This document shows positions 26,213-34,833 of a stretch of DNA of 64,000 bases, piece after piece. The notes under the pieces are model-generated. The model saw nothing but the letters and a program-made list of their open reading frames with translations, was not told where the DNA came from and made no database searches. The stretch lies in assembly GCF_017592555.1 (NCBI RefSeq), contig NZ_JAGFNS010000010.1:230407-294406 (forward strand). Reading direction: 5' to 3'. The position numbers were made by a program, and so were the translations under genes. Position 1 is the first letter of the stretch; each line of letters starts with the position of its first letter. Origin of the DNA: Actinoplanes flavus (GTDB taxonomy: Bacteria; Actinomycetota; Actinomycetes; Mycobacteriales; Micromonosporaceae).

Positions 26213-27250
26213 TCAGCCGATCTTGACGTTGAAGATGGGGTCGGCGGCGAGCTTCTGGAACGAGGCCAGGCTGGCCTTGGTGCTGTCGATGCTGATGTCG
26301 CGGTCGCCCTGGTCGTCCTTGCGGGTGTCGAAGTGCACGATCGCCTTGATCTGCGGGCGCTTCTTCAGCTCCGGGACGACGTTGTCGTACAGGGCGGACT
26401 TGTCGGTGTTCTTGCCGACCCGGTGGTAGGCGCCCCACTCGGCGACCATGAACGGCTTGTCGGCGTGCTTGCTGGCGGCCCAGTCGTAGAAGCCCTGACC
26501 GCCGTTCTTCGGCTTACGGTCGAGCAGGCTGGCGAAGTCGCCGTGGTGGTAGTAGCCCTTCTCCACCGACGAGTAGGAGTCCAGGCCGATCCAGTCGACG
26601 ACGTCGTCGCCCGGGTAGAGGTCCTTCCACCAGGACTGGGCCATCCACTTCTCGTTGCCCATGTAGGCCATCACGTTCACGACGTTGTCGACGCCCTGCG
26701 CTTCGAGGCGCTGGATGGTGTGCCGGTACATGGCGGCGAAGTCCTTGGCCTCCCAGCCGGACCCCTTCTTCGCGATCACGTCGTTCTCCGGCTCGTGGTT
26801 GAGCGCGAGGAAGAACGGCTTGCCGTACGCCTTGGCCCGCTCGGCGAACGCGTCGATCCGGGCGTCCTGCTCGCCCTCGGCGACCTTCGCCCAGGTCGAA
26901 CCCTCGGCGACCTTCCAGTTCTCCAGCAGCACCCGCGGGTTCGCCGGGTCCTGGGTCATCGCGATCTCGGACTTGGTCGGGAAGACCTCGTCACCCTTGT
27001 GGTACTGGTGGAAGATCGTCGCGGTCCGGCCCGAAGCCTTCTCCCAGGTCTTGAGAGCCTGGTCACGCGGGGTGCTGGTGAAACCACCCGCGGCGCCGCC
27101 CCACAGCACGCCGCAGGTCGGGACGAGGTTGTCACCGGTGGTGCAGGTACGCGGCGCGGCAGTGGCGGACGTCGGCGCCACGACAGCGGTGGCTCCGGCG
27201 ATCACGGCGGTCAGAGCTGTCACGAGCATCGGCAGCTTGGCACGTCGCAA
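26213..27250 (-). CDS. Secreted GH26-like glycoside hydrolase
   Basis: A 345-residue exported protein with a (beta/alpha)8-type clan A pattern. Candidate catalytic acids are Glu153 in NHEPEND and Glu271 in MVAEWGAY, with the substrate-site string DWIGLDSY between them. This is most like family 26 (beta-mannanase or related beta-glucanases). The TTG start at 27250 is chosen because GGGGGAGA lies six bases upstream and it supplies the basic n-region (RRAKLP) of a signal peptide cleaved near TSATA-APR. The ATG at 27229 has no ribosome site and would truncate that region. It probably hydrolyses an external polysaccharide; the exact substrate is inference. Confidence 0.82.
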   Translation of the reverse strand: MRRAKLPMLVTALTAVIAGATAVVAPTSATAAPRTCTTGDNLVPTCGVLWGGAAGGFTSTPRDQALKTWEKASGRTATIFHQYHKGDEVFPTKSEIAMTQDPANPRVLLENWKVAEGSTWAKVAEGEQDARIDAFAERAKAYGKPFFLALNHEPENDVIAKKGSGWEAKDFAAMYRHTIQRLEAQGVDNVVNVMAYMGNEKWMAQSWWKDLYPGDDVVDWIGLDSYSSVEKGYYHHGDFASLLDRKPKNGGQGFYDWAASKHADKPFMVAEWGAYHRVGKNTDKSALYDNVVPELKKRPQIKAIVHFDTRKDDQGDRDISIDSTKASLASFQKLAADPIFNVKIG

Positions 27251-27435
27251 AATGAATCTCCCCCGGTGGTCGGCCGCGTATCGGCCGGCATGTGAAAGAG
27301 ATTCCAGGACCGCCAGAGCAGGCCCGGGACTCAACCGGGTGCCGCCCGGTTGCCCTACTTGAGGAAACCCACGGTTGCGTTCCGGTTGCCGAACCGGCGT
27401 GCCCGGAGGGCTGCGGCCGGGCAGCCCGCCGGGCG

Positions 27436-28625
27436 TCAGTGGGTCAGTGCCTCGGTGGGTGCGAGGCGGGCCGCCGCCGCTGCGGGGTAGAGGCCCGCCA
27501 CCGCGCCGACCGCGACGGTGGCGGCGAGGCCGCCGAGGAGCGCCCAGCCGGGTATCACCGCGGGCCACGTCCGGTACCAGGCGTAGCCGGCGGTGGCGAG
27601 GGAGCCGAACAGCACGCCCGCGCCGCCGCCGAGAGTGGCCAGCAGCAGTGATTCGCACAGGAACTGCAGGCGGACCTGTCCGCGGGTGGCGCCCAGGGCC
27701 CGGCGCAGGCCGATCTCGGCGCGGCGTTCGAGTACGGAGATCACCATCGTGTTGGCGACGCCGACCCCGCCGACGATCAGGGCGACCGCGCCCAGCCCCA
27801 GCAGCATCCCGTTGAGCGTGTCGTCGGTCACCCGGGCCGCCGACAACGCGTCCGACGGCCGGGAGACCTTCACCTCGTTGGGGGCCTGCGGGTTGACCGT
27901 CGCGGCGAGTACGGCGCGGACCTGCTCGACCGACGCGTCCGTGGTGCGGGTGTAGATGGTGGTCGGTGATCCGTCGAAGTCGAGCAGGCGCTGGGCCGCC
28001 GACCAGCCGACGAGCGCCGCCGAGTCCAGCTCGGGCGCGAGCGGGATCGGCGCCAGGATGCCCACCACGCCGAACCAGCGGCCGCCCAACCAGACCCGGG
28101 GGCCGGGTGCGTCGATGCCGAGGCGAAGCGCCGCGCCGGCGCCGAGCACGACGGTCGGCCCGTCGGCCCCCTCGGTGAGCCGGCGTCCCGCGGTCAGCCG
28201 GGCGCCGACGTGTTCGAGCAGGTCCGGCCGTGCGGCCAGCACGGAGATGCTGCCGTTCTGCCCCGCGGGGATGTGCTCGTTGCGGTAGACCTTCGCCGCG
28301 AGCCGGCCGGTGGCGGTGACGCTCTGCACGGGGCCGATACGCCGTACCATCGCGGTCGATTCGGGTGGCAGCTTCGCCGGCGCTCCGGCGAGGGTGTTGC
28401 CGGGCGCCACCGTCAGCAGGTTGGTGCCGAGGGCGCGCAGGGTGCGGTCCAGTTCGGCGCGGCTGGACGCGGAGATCCCGACGACGGCCAGCATCGCGGC
28501 GATGCCGATCGCGATGCCCAGCGCCGACAGGACGATCCGCAGTGGCCGGGTACGCAGGCCGGCGGCCCCGACCCGGACCACGTCGTCCGGGGCGAGCCGG
28601 GCGGGTACCGGCCTCGTCGGCGCGC

Positions 28626-28629
<4 letters not shown>
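27436..28629 (-). CDS. MacB-type ABC transporter permease
   Basis: A 397-residue membrane protein with the MacB/FtsX layout. One helix near residues 33-53 precedes a large extracytoplasmic domain, then three C-terminal helices with the coupling segment RRAEIGLRRALGATRGQV at about 302-319. Such permeases move signals or substrates at the outer face without a channel-type translocation path. It overlaps the ATPase gene by four bases and ends the four-gene operon lipoprotein-adaptor-ATPase-permease. Export of a peptide, antibiotic or lipid is likely; the substrate is unknown. Confidence 0.9.
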
Positions 28630-29278
<649 letters not shown>

Positions 29279-29282
<4 letters not shown>

Positions 29283-30313
29283 GCGGGCATCCCGACGGTC
29301 ATGCCTTCGGCCAGGCCGGAGCCGCTGACCTCGGCGCGTCCCTCGGCGAACATGCCGACCCGCACGGCCAGGTACCGGGAGGTGCCGTTCTCGACGACCT
29401 GGAGGCCGTATCCGCCGTCCGCCAGCGCGAGCAGGGCGGGCACCGGCACGGTGAGCACGTCGTCGCGCTGCCGGCCGGTGTAGGTGACCTCCACCGGGGA
29501 TTCGCGCGGGCCGCCGGTGTCCGGGCGGCCGGTCAGCGAGATGGTGACCGGCACCGTCGGGTCCTCCCCCTCCGCCCCGGTCGCCTTCGCGCCGACGTGT
29601 GTGACCTTGCCGGGCGCCCGCCTGCCGCCGGGCAGCGCCACGGACACCTTCGCGCCGGGTGCGGCCCAGGCGGCGTCGGCGGCCGGGGCCTTGACGGTGA
29701 CCACCGGAGCGGTGCCGGTGTAGGTGAGCACCGCACCGGTCCCGGGATCACCGATCCGTACCTTGAGCTCGGCGATCCGGATGCTGCCGGGCGCCACGAC
29801 CGCCCAGGACGTGGTGACGGTTCCGGTTCGTGGCAGGCCGAGCCGCTTCTGCCAGCCCCGTACGGCCTGGGCGGTCGACGCCGTGTACTCGTCGTCGACG
29901 GTGAAGCCGTCGTAGCCGAACGCGCGCAGGTTGCGCTCGAACTGCCGCACGTCGGGGCCCTCGGTGCCGGGCGCCAGCGGGCGGTACAGCGGCAGGACGC
30001 CGCCGAGCAGCACCACCGGCCGGTTGTCGACGCGTACCAGGGTTCCGCCGGGCCGGATCGTGGCGGCCTCCTTCGGCAGCCACGTCACGGTGCCGGTGGC
30101 GCCCGACCTCATCGGCACCGGGTCGCCGTACCCGAGACTGCCGTTGATCTTGATCTGTTCGGCGAGGGTCTGGCGCCGCACCGTGGTGGTGGCCTTCGGG
30201 CCGTCGGCGGTGGGCTCCGGTTCCTTGTCGCGACCGAGGAGCACCGCGGCCGTGCCCGCGGCGCCGAGCGTCACCAGCGTGACCAGCAGCGCCACCGTTG
30301 TTCGGCGGGTCAT
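29279..30313 (-). CDS. Periplasmic-adaptor-like protein with peptidoglycan-binding domain
   Basis: A 344-residue membrane-anchored protein: one N-terminal helix (VALLVTLVTLGAAGTAAVLL), a HlyD/MacA-like beta part split by a peptidoglycan-binding domain (residues about 120-170, PDVRQFERNLRAFGYDGF and AVRGWQKRLGL), and a C-terminal beta-barrel. This layout is common in Gram-positive MacB operons, where the adaptor links the permease to the wall. The start at 30313 overlaps the lipoprotein gene by four bases; the frame is open further upstream only as shadow. Confidence 0.86.
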
Positions 30314-30858
30314 CCGTCCACCCTGATGCCCGGCATGGCGGCACCTCCGCCGAGCTGCGGGCACTTCGGCGCCGCCGCGTCCAGCTTCTCGAGTGCGCCG
30401 GCCTTGTCCTTGCCGATGCTGAACTCGCCGGTCTCCGGATCCGGGTCCGGGAACTCCGGCACTCCGTTCTCTCGCAGGCATGCGGCGTATGCGCGGCGCT
30501 TCGCGACATCCTCGGCCGGCATCTTCCCGGGCTCCCCGCCGTTGGGCAGGAACTCGCGGCACTTGGTCGACGCGGCCGTCAGCTTCGCCTCGTTCGCCTT
30601 GGTCACCTCGAGCCCGCGCATCATGCCGTCCGGGCCGGGGTCCTCCATGTCGACGCCGTTCTCCCGCATGCACTGCGCGAATCTGCGACCCTGCGCCGCG
30701 GCGTCCGGCGCCTGTGGCGCGACCGAACCGGCGCCGGCCGTCGGTTTCCCGCCGGCCGACGCCACCGACGGTTCCCGCTTCTGCTCCGCGCAACCGCCGA
30801 GCACGGCCGCGAGCAGCACCGGTACGACGAACAGCCGGGTTCTGTGGACGAATGTCAT
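30310..30858 (-). CDS. Lipoprotein with duplicated CMRENG-type motif
   Basis: A 182-residue lipoprotein. The lipobox VLGGC places the lipidated Cys at about residue 23. The mature part contains two related units, FAQCMRENGVDMEDPGPDG and YAACLRENGVPEFPDPDPE, each followed some 40-50 residues later by a lone Cys (TKCREF, PKCPQL), suggesting two disulfide-linked small domains. It is first in the ABC operon and probably the substrate-capture or sensory component facing the divergent two-component system. The family is uncharacterised. Confidence 0.85.
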   Translation of the reverse strand: MTFVHRTRLFVVPVLLAAVLGGCAEQKREPSVASAGGKPTAGAGSVAPQAPDAAAQGRRFAQCMRENGVDMEDPGPDGMMRGLEVTKANEAKLTAASTKCREFLPNGGEPGKMPAEDVAKRRAYAACLRENGVPEFPDPDPETGEFSIGKDKAGALEKLDAAAPKCPQLGGGAAMPGIRVDG

Positions 30859-30926
30859 CGTGGTTCCTCCCTCGAGTCGGGAACCACCACACCAGTTCGC
30901 CCGTTAAATGATCATTAGTGCCGGCG

Positions 30927-30942
30927 CTAACAGCGTTCTAAC
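30927..30942. promoter_or_regulatory. Direct repeat, candidate OmpR-type operator
   Basis: CTAAC occurs at 30927-30931 and again at 30938-30942, an 11-base period. That is the usual spacing of half-sites for OmpR-family regulators. It lies in the 108-base divergent interval between the lipoprotein gene and the response regulator gene. The assignment is inference. Confidence 0.4.
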
Positions 30943-30966
30943 GGGTTCGCGCGGCAGGATGGCCCG

Positions 30967-31623
30967 ATGCGTGTACTGGTGGCAGAGGACGAGGTCGTGC
31001 TGGCGGACTCGATAGCCGAGGGTCTGCGACTGCAGGCTCTCGCCGTGGACACCGCCTACGACGGTGAGGCCGCACTGCGGCGCCTCGCGGTCAACAGCTA
31101 CGACGTCCTCGTCGTCGACCGGGACCTGCCGGTGGTGCACGGCGACGACGTGTGCCGGGCCGTGGTGAACGCCGGCTGGGACGTGCGCATGCTGATGCTG
31201 ACCGCCTCCGGGGGCCTCACCGACCGGGTCGAGGGCCTTTCGCTGGGCGCCGACGACTACCTGTCCAAGCCGTTCGCGTTCGCGGAGCTGGTCGCCCGGG
31301 TCCGGGCGCTGGGCCGGCGCGCCCGCCCGGCCGCCCCGCCGGTGCTGGAACGCGCCGGCATCCGGCTCGACACGTCGCGCCGTCAGGTGTACCGCGACGG
31401 CCATCACGTCGCGCTGTCGCGCAAGGAGTTCGCCGTGCTCGAGGAGTTGCTGCGCGCCGACGGCGCGGTGGTGAGCACCGAGCAGCTGCTGGAACGTGCC
31501 TGGGACGAGCACACCGACCCGTTCACCGGCGTGGTCCGGGTCACCATGCTGACCCTACGGCGCAAGCTCGGGCCGCCGCAGGCGGTGACCACCGTGACCG
31601 GAGTGGGATACCAGATCCCGTGA
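30967..31623 (+). CDS. OmpR-family response regulator
   Basis: A 218-residue transcription factor. The receiver domain has the acidic pair in EDEVVLAD, phosphorylatable Asp in VVDRDLPV (about residue 51), the TAS switch threonine and the SKPF lysine. The winged-helix domain follows with LSRKEFAVLEELLRADGAVV and VTMLTLRRKLG. It overlaps the kinase gene by four bases and diverges from the ABC operon, which it probably controls, as in BceRS/CseBC-like arrangements. The stimulus is unknown but is probably envelope or antibiotic related. Confidence 0.94.
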   Translation: MRVLVAEDEVVLADSIAEGLRLQALAVDTAYDGEAALRRLAVNSYDVLVVDRDLPVVHGDDVCRAVVNAGWDVRMLMLTASGGLTDRVEGLSLGADDYLSKPFAFAELVARVRALGRRARPAAPPVLERAGIRLDTSRRQVYRDGHHVALSRKEFAVLEELLRADGAVVSTEQLLERAWDEHTDPFTGVVRVTMLTLRRKLGPPQAVTTVTGVGYQIP

Positions 31624-32855
31624 CGACGCACCGGCTGACCATCCGGGCCCGCCTGACCGCCCTGTACGGCGGACTGTTCCTGCTGGTCGGCACCGTGCTG
31701 CTCGGCATCACCTACCTGCTGCTCGCGTCTGCCCTGAGCAACCCGAACTTCGGTCGTACCGCGGTCGTCGCGGCGATTCCCGGGATCGAGATCACCGCCG
31801 TCGACACCGGCGTGGCGCAGCCGTCCGGCGACGCCGCCACCGAACCGCAGCCGACCAGCCCCGATGCGACCTGGACACCCGAACAGCAGCGGCAGGCCGA
31901 GAAGACCATGCGGCTCGCGGAGAAGCTGCAGGGGCAGTTCCGCCAGCAGACCCTGACCTCCCTGCTGCGCCAGGGCGCCCTCGCCCTGGCCGGGGTCGGC
32001 GTCATCGGCGTCTGGCTCGGCTGGCTCGCGGCCGGCCGTACCCTGCGACCACTGCAGGAGATCACCGCGACCGCCCGCCGGGTGGCCGAGAGCAACCTGC
32101 ACGAACGTATCGGCCTCAGCGGCCCGCAGGACGAACTGCGGCAACTCGCCGACACCTTCGACGACATGCTCGCCCGCCTCGACGCCGCGTTCGGCGCCCA
32201 GCGCCGGTTCGTGGCGAACGCCTCCCACGAACTGCGTACCCCGCTGACCATCAACCGGACCCTGATCGAGGTCGCGCTCAGCCACCCCGACCCGCCCGCC
32301 GAGCTGCGCCGGCTGGGTACGGCCCTGCTGGCGATGAACGCCCGGCACGAGAAGCTGATCGAAGGGCTGCTGGTGCTCGCCGGCTCCGAGCAGCGGCTCA
32401 CCACCCGCGACCGCGTCGACCTCGCCGAGGTGACCGGCCGCCTGGTGGACGCCGCCCGGCCCGGTGCCGTCGCCGCCGGCGTGGACCTGCGGTTCTCCGC
32501 GGCACCGGTCCCGGCGATCGGCGATCCGGTGCTGCTCGAACGCGCCGTGCAGAACCTGCTGCAGAACGCGATCGCCTACAACGTGCCGGACGGGGACGTG
32601 ACGGTGACCTGCGCCGGATCCGTGGTCACCGTCGCCAACACCGGTCCGGTCGTCGCCGCCGACGAGATACCCGGCCTCTTCGAACCCTTCCACCGCCTGT
32701 CCGGGCGTACCGGCTCCGTCGACGGCAGCGGGCTCGGCCTGTCGATCGTCAGGTCCGTCGTCGCCGCGCACGGGGGCGAGATCACCGCCGAGCCGGGCCT
32801 GGCCGGTGGACTCCGGATCTCCCTGCGGTTCCCCGTGCCGCCGCGGGCCCGGTGA
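31620..32855 (+). CDS. Sensor histidine kinase
   Basis: A 411-residue membrane kinase: helix 1 at about 17-38, a short extracellular loop of about 90 residues rich in proline and threonine, helix 2 at about 122-145, HAMP, then HisKA with the H-box ANASHELRTPL. The ATPase domain has N-box LLQNAIAYNV and G-box GSGLGLSIV. The GTG at 31620 overlaps the regulator stop. The small sensor loop suggests membrane-proximal sensing, perhaps through the neighbouring ABC proteins, which is inference. Confidence 0.94.
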   Translation: MTTHRLTIRARLTALYGGLFLLVGTVLLGITYLLLASALSNPNFGRTAVVAAIPGIEITAVDTGVAQPSGDAATEPQPTSPDATWTPEQQRQAEKTMRLAEKLQGQFRQQTLTSLLRQGALALAGVGVIGVWLGWLAAGRTLRPLQEITATARRVAESNLHERIGLSGPQDELRQLADTFDDMLARLDAAFGAQRRFVANASHELRTPLTINRTLIEVALSHPDPPAELRRLGTALLAMNARHEKLIEGLLVLAGSEQRLTTRDRVDLAEVTGRLVDAARPGAVAAGVDLRFSAAPVPAIGDPVLLERAVQNLLQNAIAYNVPDGDVTVTCAGSVVTVANTGPVVAADEIPGLFEPFHRLSGRTGSVDGSGLGLSIVRSVVAAHGGEITAEPGLAGGLRISLRFPVPPRAR

Positions 32856-32990
32856 GACCGTCCCGGCCTTCGCCCGCACCGCGTAGCGGATCCCGACGAG
32901 TAGGTCATTTCCGTCTTATATCCCGATAGGGTTCAGGTCGAGTGCCTCGCACGACACCACGTGGGTCACCGCGACGAGCGGATGGGTTCG

Positions 32991-33380
32991 ATGGCAAAGG
33001 TCCTGGTGGTCGATGACGAACCGGATCTGCGGTTCCTGCATCGCCGGATCCTGAGCCGGGCCGGTCACGAGGTGACCGAGGCCAACGACGGCGCCGCCGC
33101 CCTGGAGGCCGTGCGGGCGTCACCTCCCGACCTGGTGGTCACCGACGTGATGATGCCGATCATGAACGGCGTCGAGCTCATCCGGCGCTTGCGGGCCGAT
33201 CCGAGAACCGCGGCGATCCCCGTCGTGGCCGTCAGCGGGGACTGGCGGCTGGTGACCGAAGCCGACCGTGTGCTGGCCAAGCCGTGCAGCAGCCGGGACT
33301 TGCGCGCGGCGGTGGACGACCTGCTGCGGAAGGGAGTGAGGGACAGTGACACGATTGTCGACCGGGCAAGCCGATCTTGA
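32991..33380 (+). CDS. Single-domain response regulator
   Basis: A 129-residue receiver domain only: acidic residues in VVDDEPDLR, phospho-Asp in VVTDVMMP (about residue 53), a switch serine in VAVSGD and the Lys in LAKPCS. It has no output domain, so it acts through protein contacts. The start is uncertain among ATG 32991, ATG 32982 and GTG 32961; 32991 gives the standard N terminus. Its 3' end overlaps the KaiC-like gene by 35 bases, so the two are coupled and probably act together. The cognate kinase is not in the window unless it is one of the hybrid-free kinases nearby. Confidence 0.87.
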   Translation: MAKVLVVDDEPDLRFLHRRILSRAGHEVTEANDGAAALEAVRASPPDLVVTDVMMPIMNGVELIRRLRADPRTAAIPVVAVSGDWRLVTEADRVLAKPCSSRDLRAAVDDLLRKGVRDSDTIVDRASRS

Positions 33381-34806
33381 TCTGGTGCTGGGCGGGGGCT
33401 TCGAGCGCGGTTCGATGGTCGTCATCACCGGTCCCCCCGGATCCGGCAAGACCATCCTGGCGCAGCAGATCTGTTTCGCCGCCGCCAGCGCCGAACACAA
33501 AGCCGTCTACTACACCACCCTGTCCGAATCCCACGCCAAGCTCATCGAGCATCTACGCGAATTCGACTTCTTCGTCCCCGGGCACCTCGGCTCGCACGTC
33601 GAGTACGTCCACCTCGGCGACCTGCTGTGCGACAACACCTCGAACGACCTCGCCCCGATGGTCGACGAGGTGATCCGCAAAGCCTTCGACGACCAACCGG
33701 CCGTCGTGGTCATCGACAGCACCAAGATGCTGCGCGACTTCGTCAGCGACCACGACCTGCGCCGTTCCCTCTACGACCTGACCAGCAAAGTCGCGCACAG
33801 CGGGGCGGTGCTCTTCCTGGTCGGCGAGTACACGGCCGAGGAGGCGGAGGTCCGCGCCGAGTTCGCCCTGGCCGACGGGATCCTGGAACTGTCCTACCGG
33901 CCCCGCGAGCCGATCGACCGCCGTGGTCTGCGCGTCGTCAAGATGCGTGGCACCGCCCACGTGCAAGGCACCCACACCGTGCACATCACCCGCGACGGGG
34001 TCCAGGTGTACCCGAGGATCGAATCCCTCCTGACCGACGAACACCAACCCGACCCGGGCCGGGTACCCACCGGCATCCACGGCCTCGACGCCCTCATGGG
34101 CGGCGGTATCCCGCACAGCGACGCCACCCTCGTCCTCGGCCCGTCCGGCGTCGGCAAGACCCTGGGGTGCCTGCACTTCATCGCCGAAGGACTCGCGCGC
34201 GGCGAACGCTGCCTCTACATCACCTTCCAGGACACCGCCGAAGAACTGATCAGCATGGCCGGCCGACTCGGATGGGACTTCACCACCGCCCACGCCGACA
34301 GCAAACTCGTGATCTCGCACGTGCCGGTCGGCAACCTCGACCTCGACGGGCTGGCCTCGGTCGCCCGGCACAACCTCACCGAAGGCGCCACCACCCGCAT
34401 CGTCATCGACAGCCTCGCCGAGATGGCCAACACCGCCCGCGAGGCCGAGCGCTTCCCCGCCTACCTGCGCAGCCTGCTCGGACTGGTCCGCAGCGCCGGA
34501 GCCACACTCTGGGTGACCAGCGAGACCCGCACCATCGGCCCCATGGAGGAACCCCTGGCCGGGCTCATGTTCCTGTTCCACAACGTCATCCAGATCCGCT
34601 ACATCGAGCACTGCTCCGCGATCGGCCGGACCATCAACATCCTCAAGATGCGCAACAGCGGTCACGACTACACCATCCACGACTACCACGTGACCGCCGA
34701 CGGTGTGGCCGTCGGCGACCAGATCGAGCAGATCACCGGAATGCTCGGCTGGAGCGCTCTACGCGACTGCACAGCGCCCGTCCCGCACGACCAGGACGTG
34801 CACTGA
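33346..34806 (+). CDS. KaiC-like double-ATPase protein
   Basis: A 486-residue protein with two RecA-type KaiC domains. Walker A motifs are GPPGSGKT at 29-36 and GPSGVGKT at 265-272, with the Walker B-type strands AVVVIDS and TRIVIDSLAE. By recalled alignment, the catalytic Glu-Glu pair of cyanobacterial KaiC reads Ser-Glu in the first domain (TTLSES) and Gln-Asp in the second (ITFQDT), so activity may be reduced or altered. Without KaiA/KaiB this is a non-circadian KaiC used in signalling. The GTG start is set by the reading frame and a GGGAG upstream. It is coupled to the receiver gene before it. Confidence 0.9.
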   Translation: MTRLSTGQADLDLVLGGGFERGSMVVITGPPGSGKTILAQQICFAAASAEHKAVYYTTLSESHAKLIEHLREFDFFVPGHLGSHVEYVHLGDLLCDNTSNDLAPMVDEVIRKAFDDQPAVVVIDSTKMLRDFVSDHDLRRSLYDLTSKVAHSGAVLFLVGEYTAEEAEVRAEFALADGILELSYRPREPIDRRGLRVVKMRGTAHVQGTHTVHITRDGVQVYPRIESLLTDEHQPDPGRVPTGIHGLDALMGGGIPHSDATLVLGPSGVGKTLGCLHFIAEGLARGERCLYITFQDTAEELISMAGRLGWDFTTAHADSKLVISHVPVGNLDLDGLASVARHNLTEGATTRIVIDSLAEMANTAREAERFPAYLRSLLGLVRSAGATLWVTSETRTIGPMEEPLAGLMFLFHNVIQIRYIEHCSAIGRTINILKMRNSGHDYTIHDYHVTADGVAVGDQIEQITGMLGWSALRDCTAPVPHDQDVH

Positions 34807-34833
34807 CCCCGACGCCGGAGCGCCCTCGGCGCC

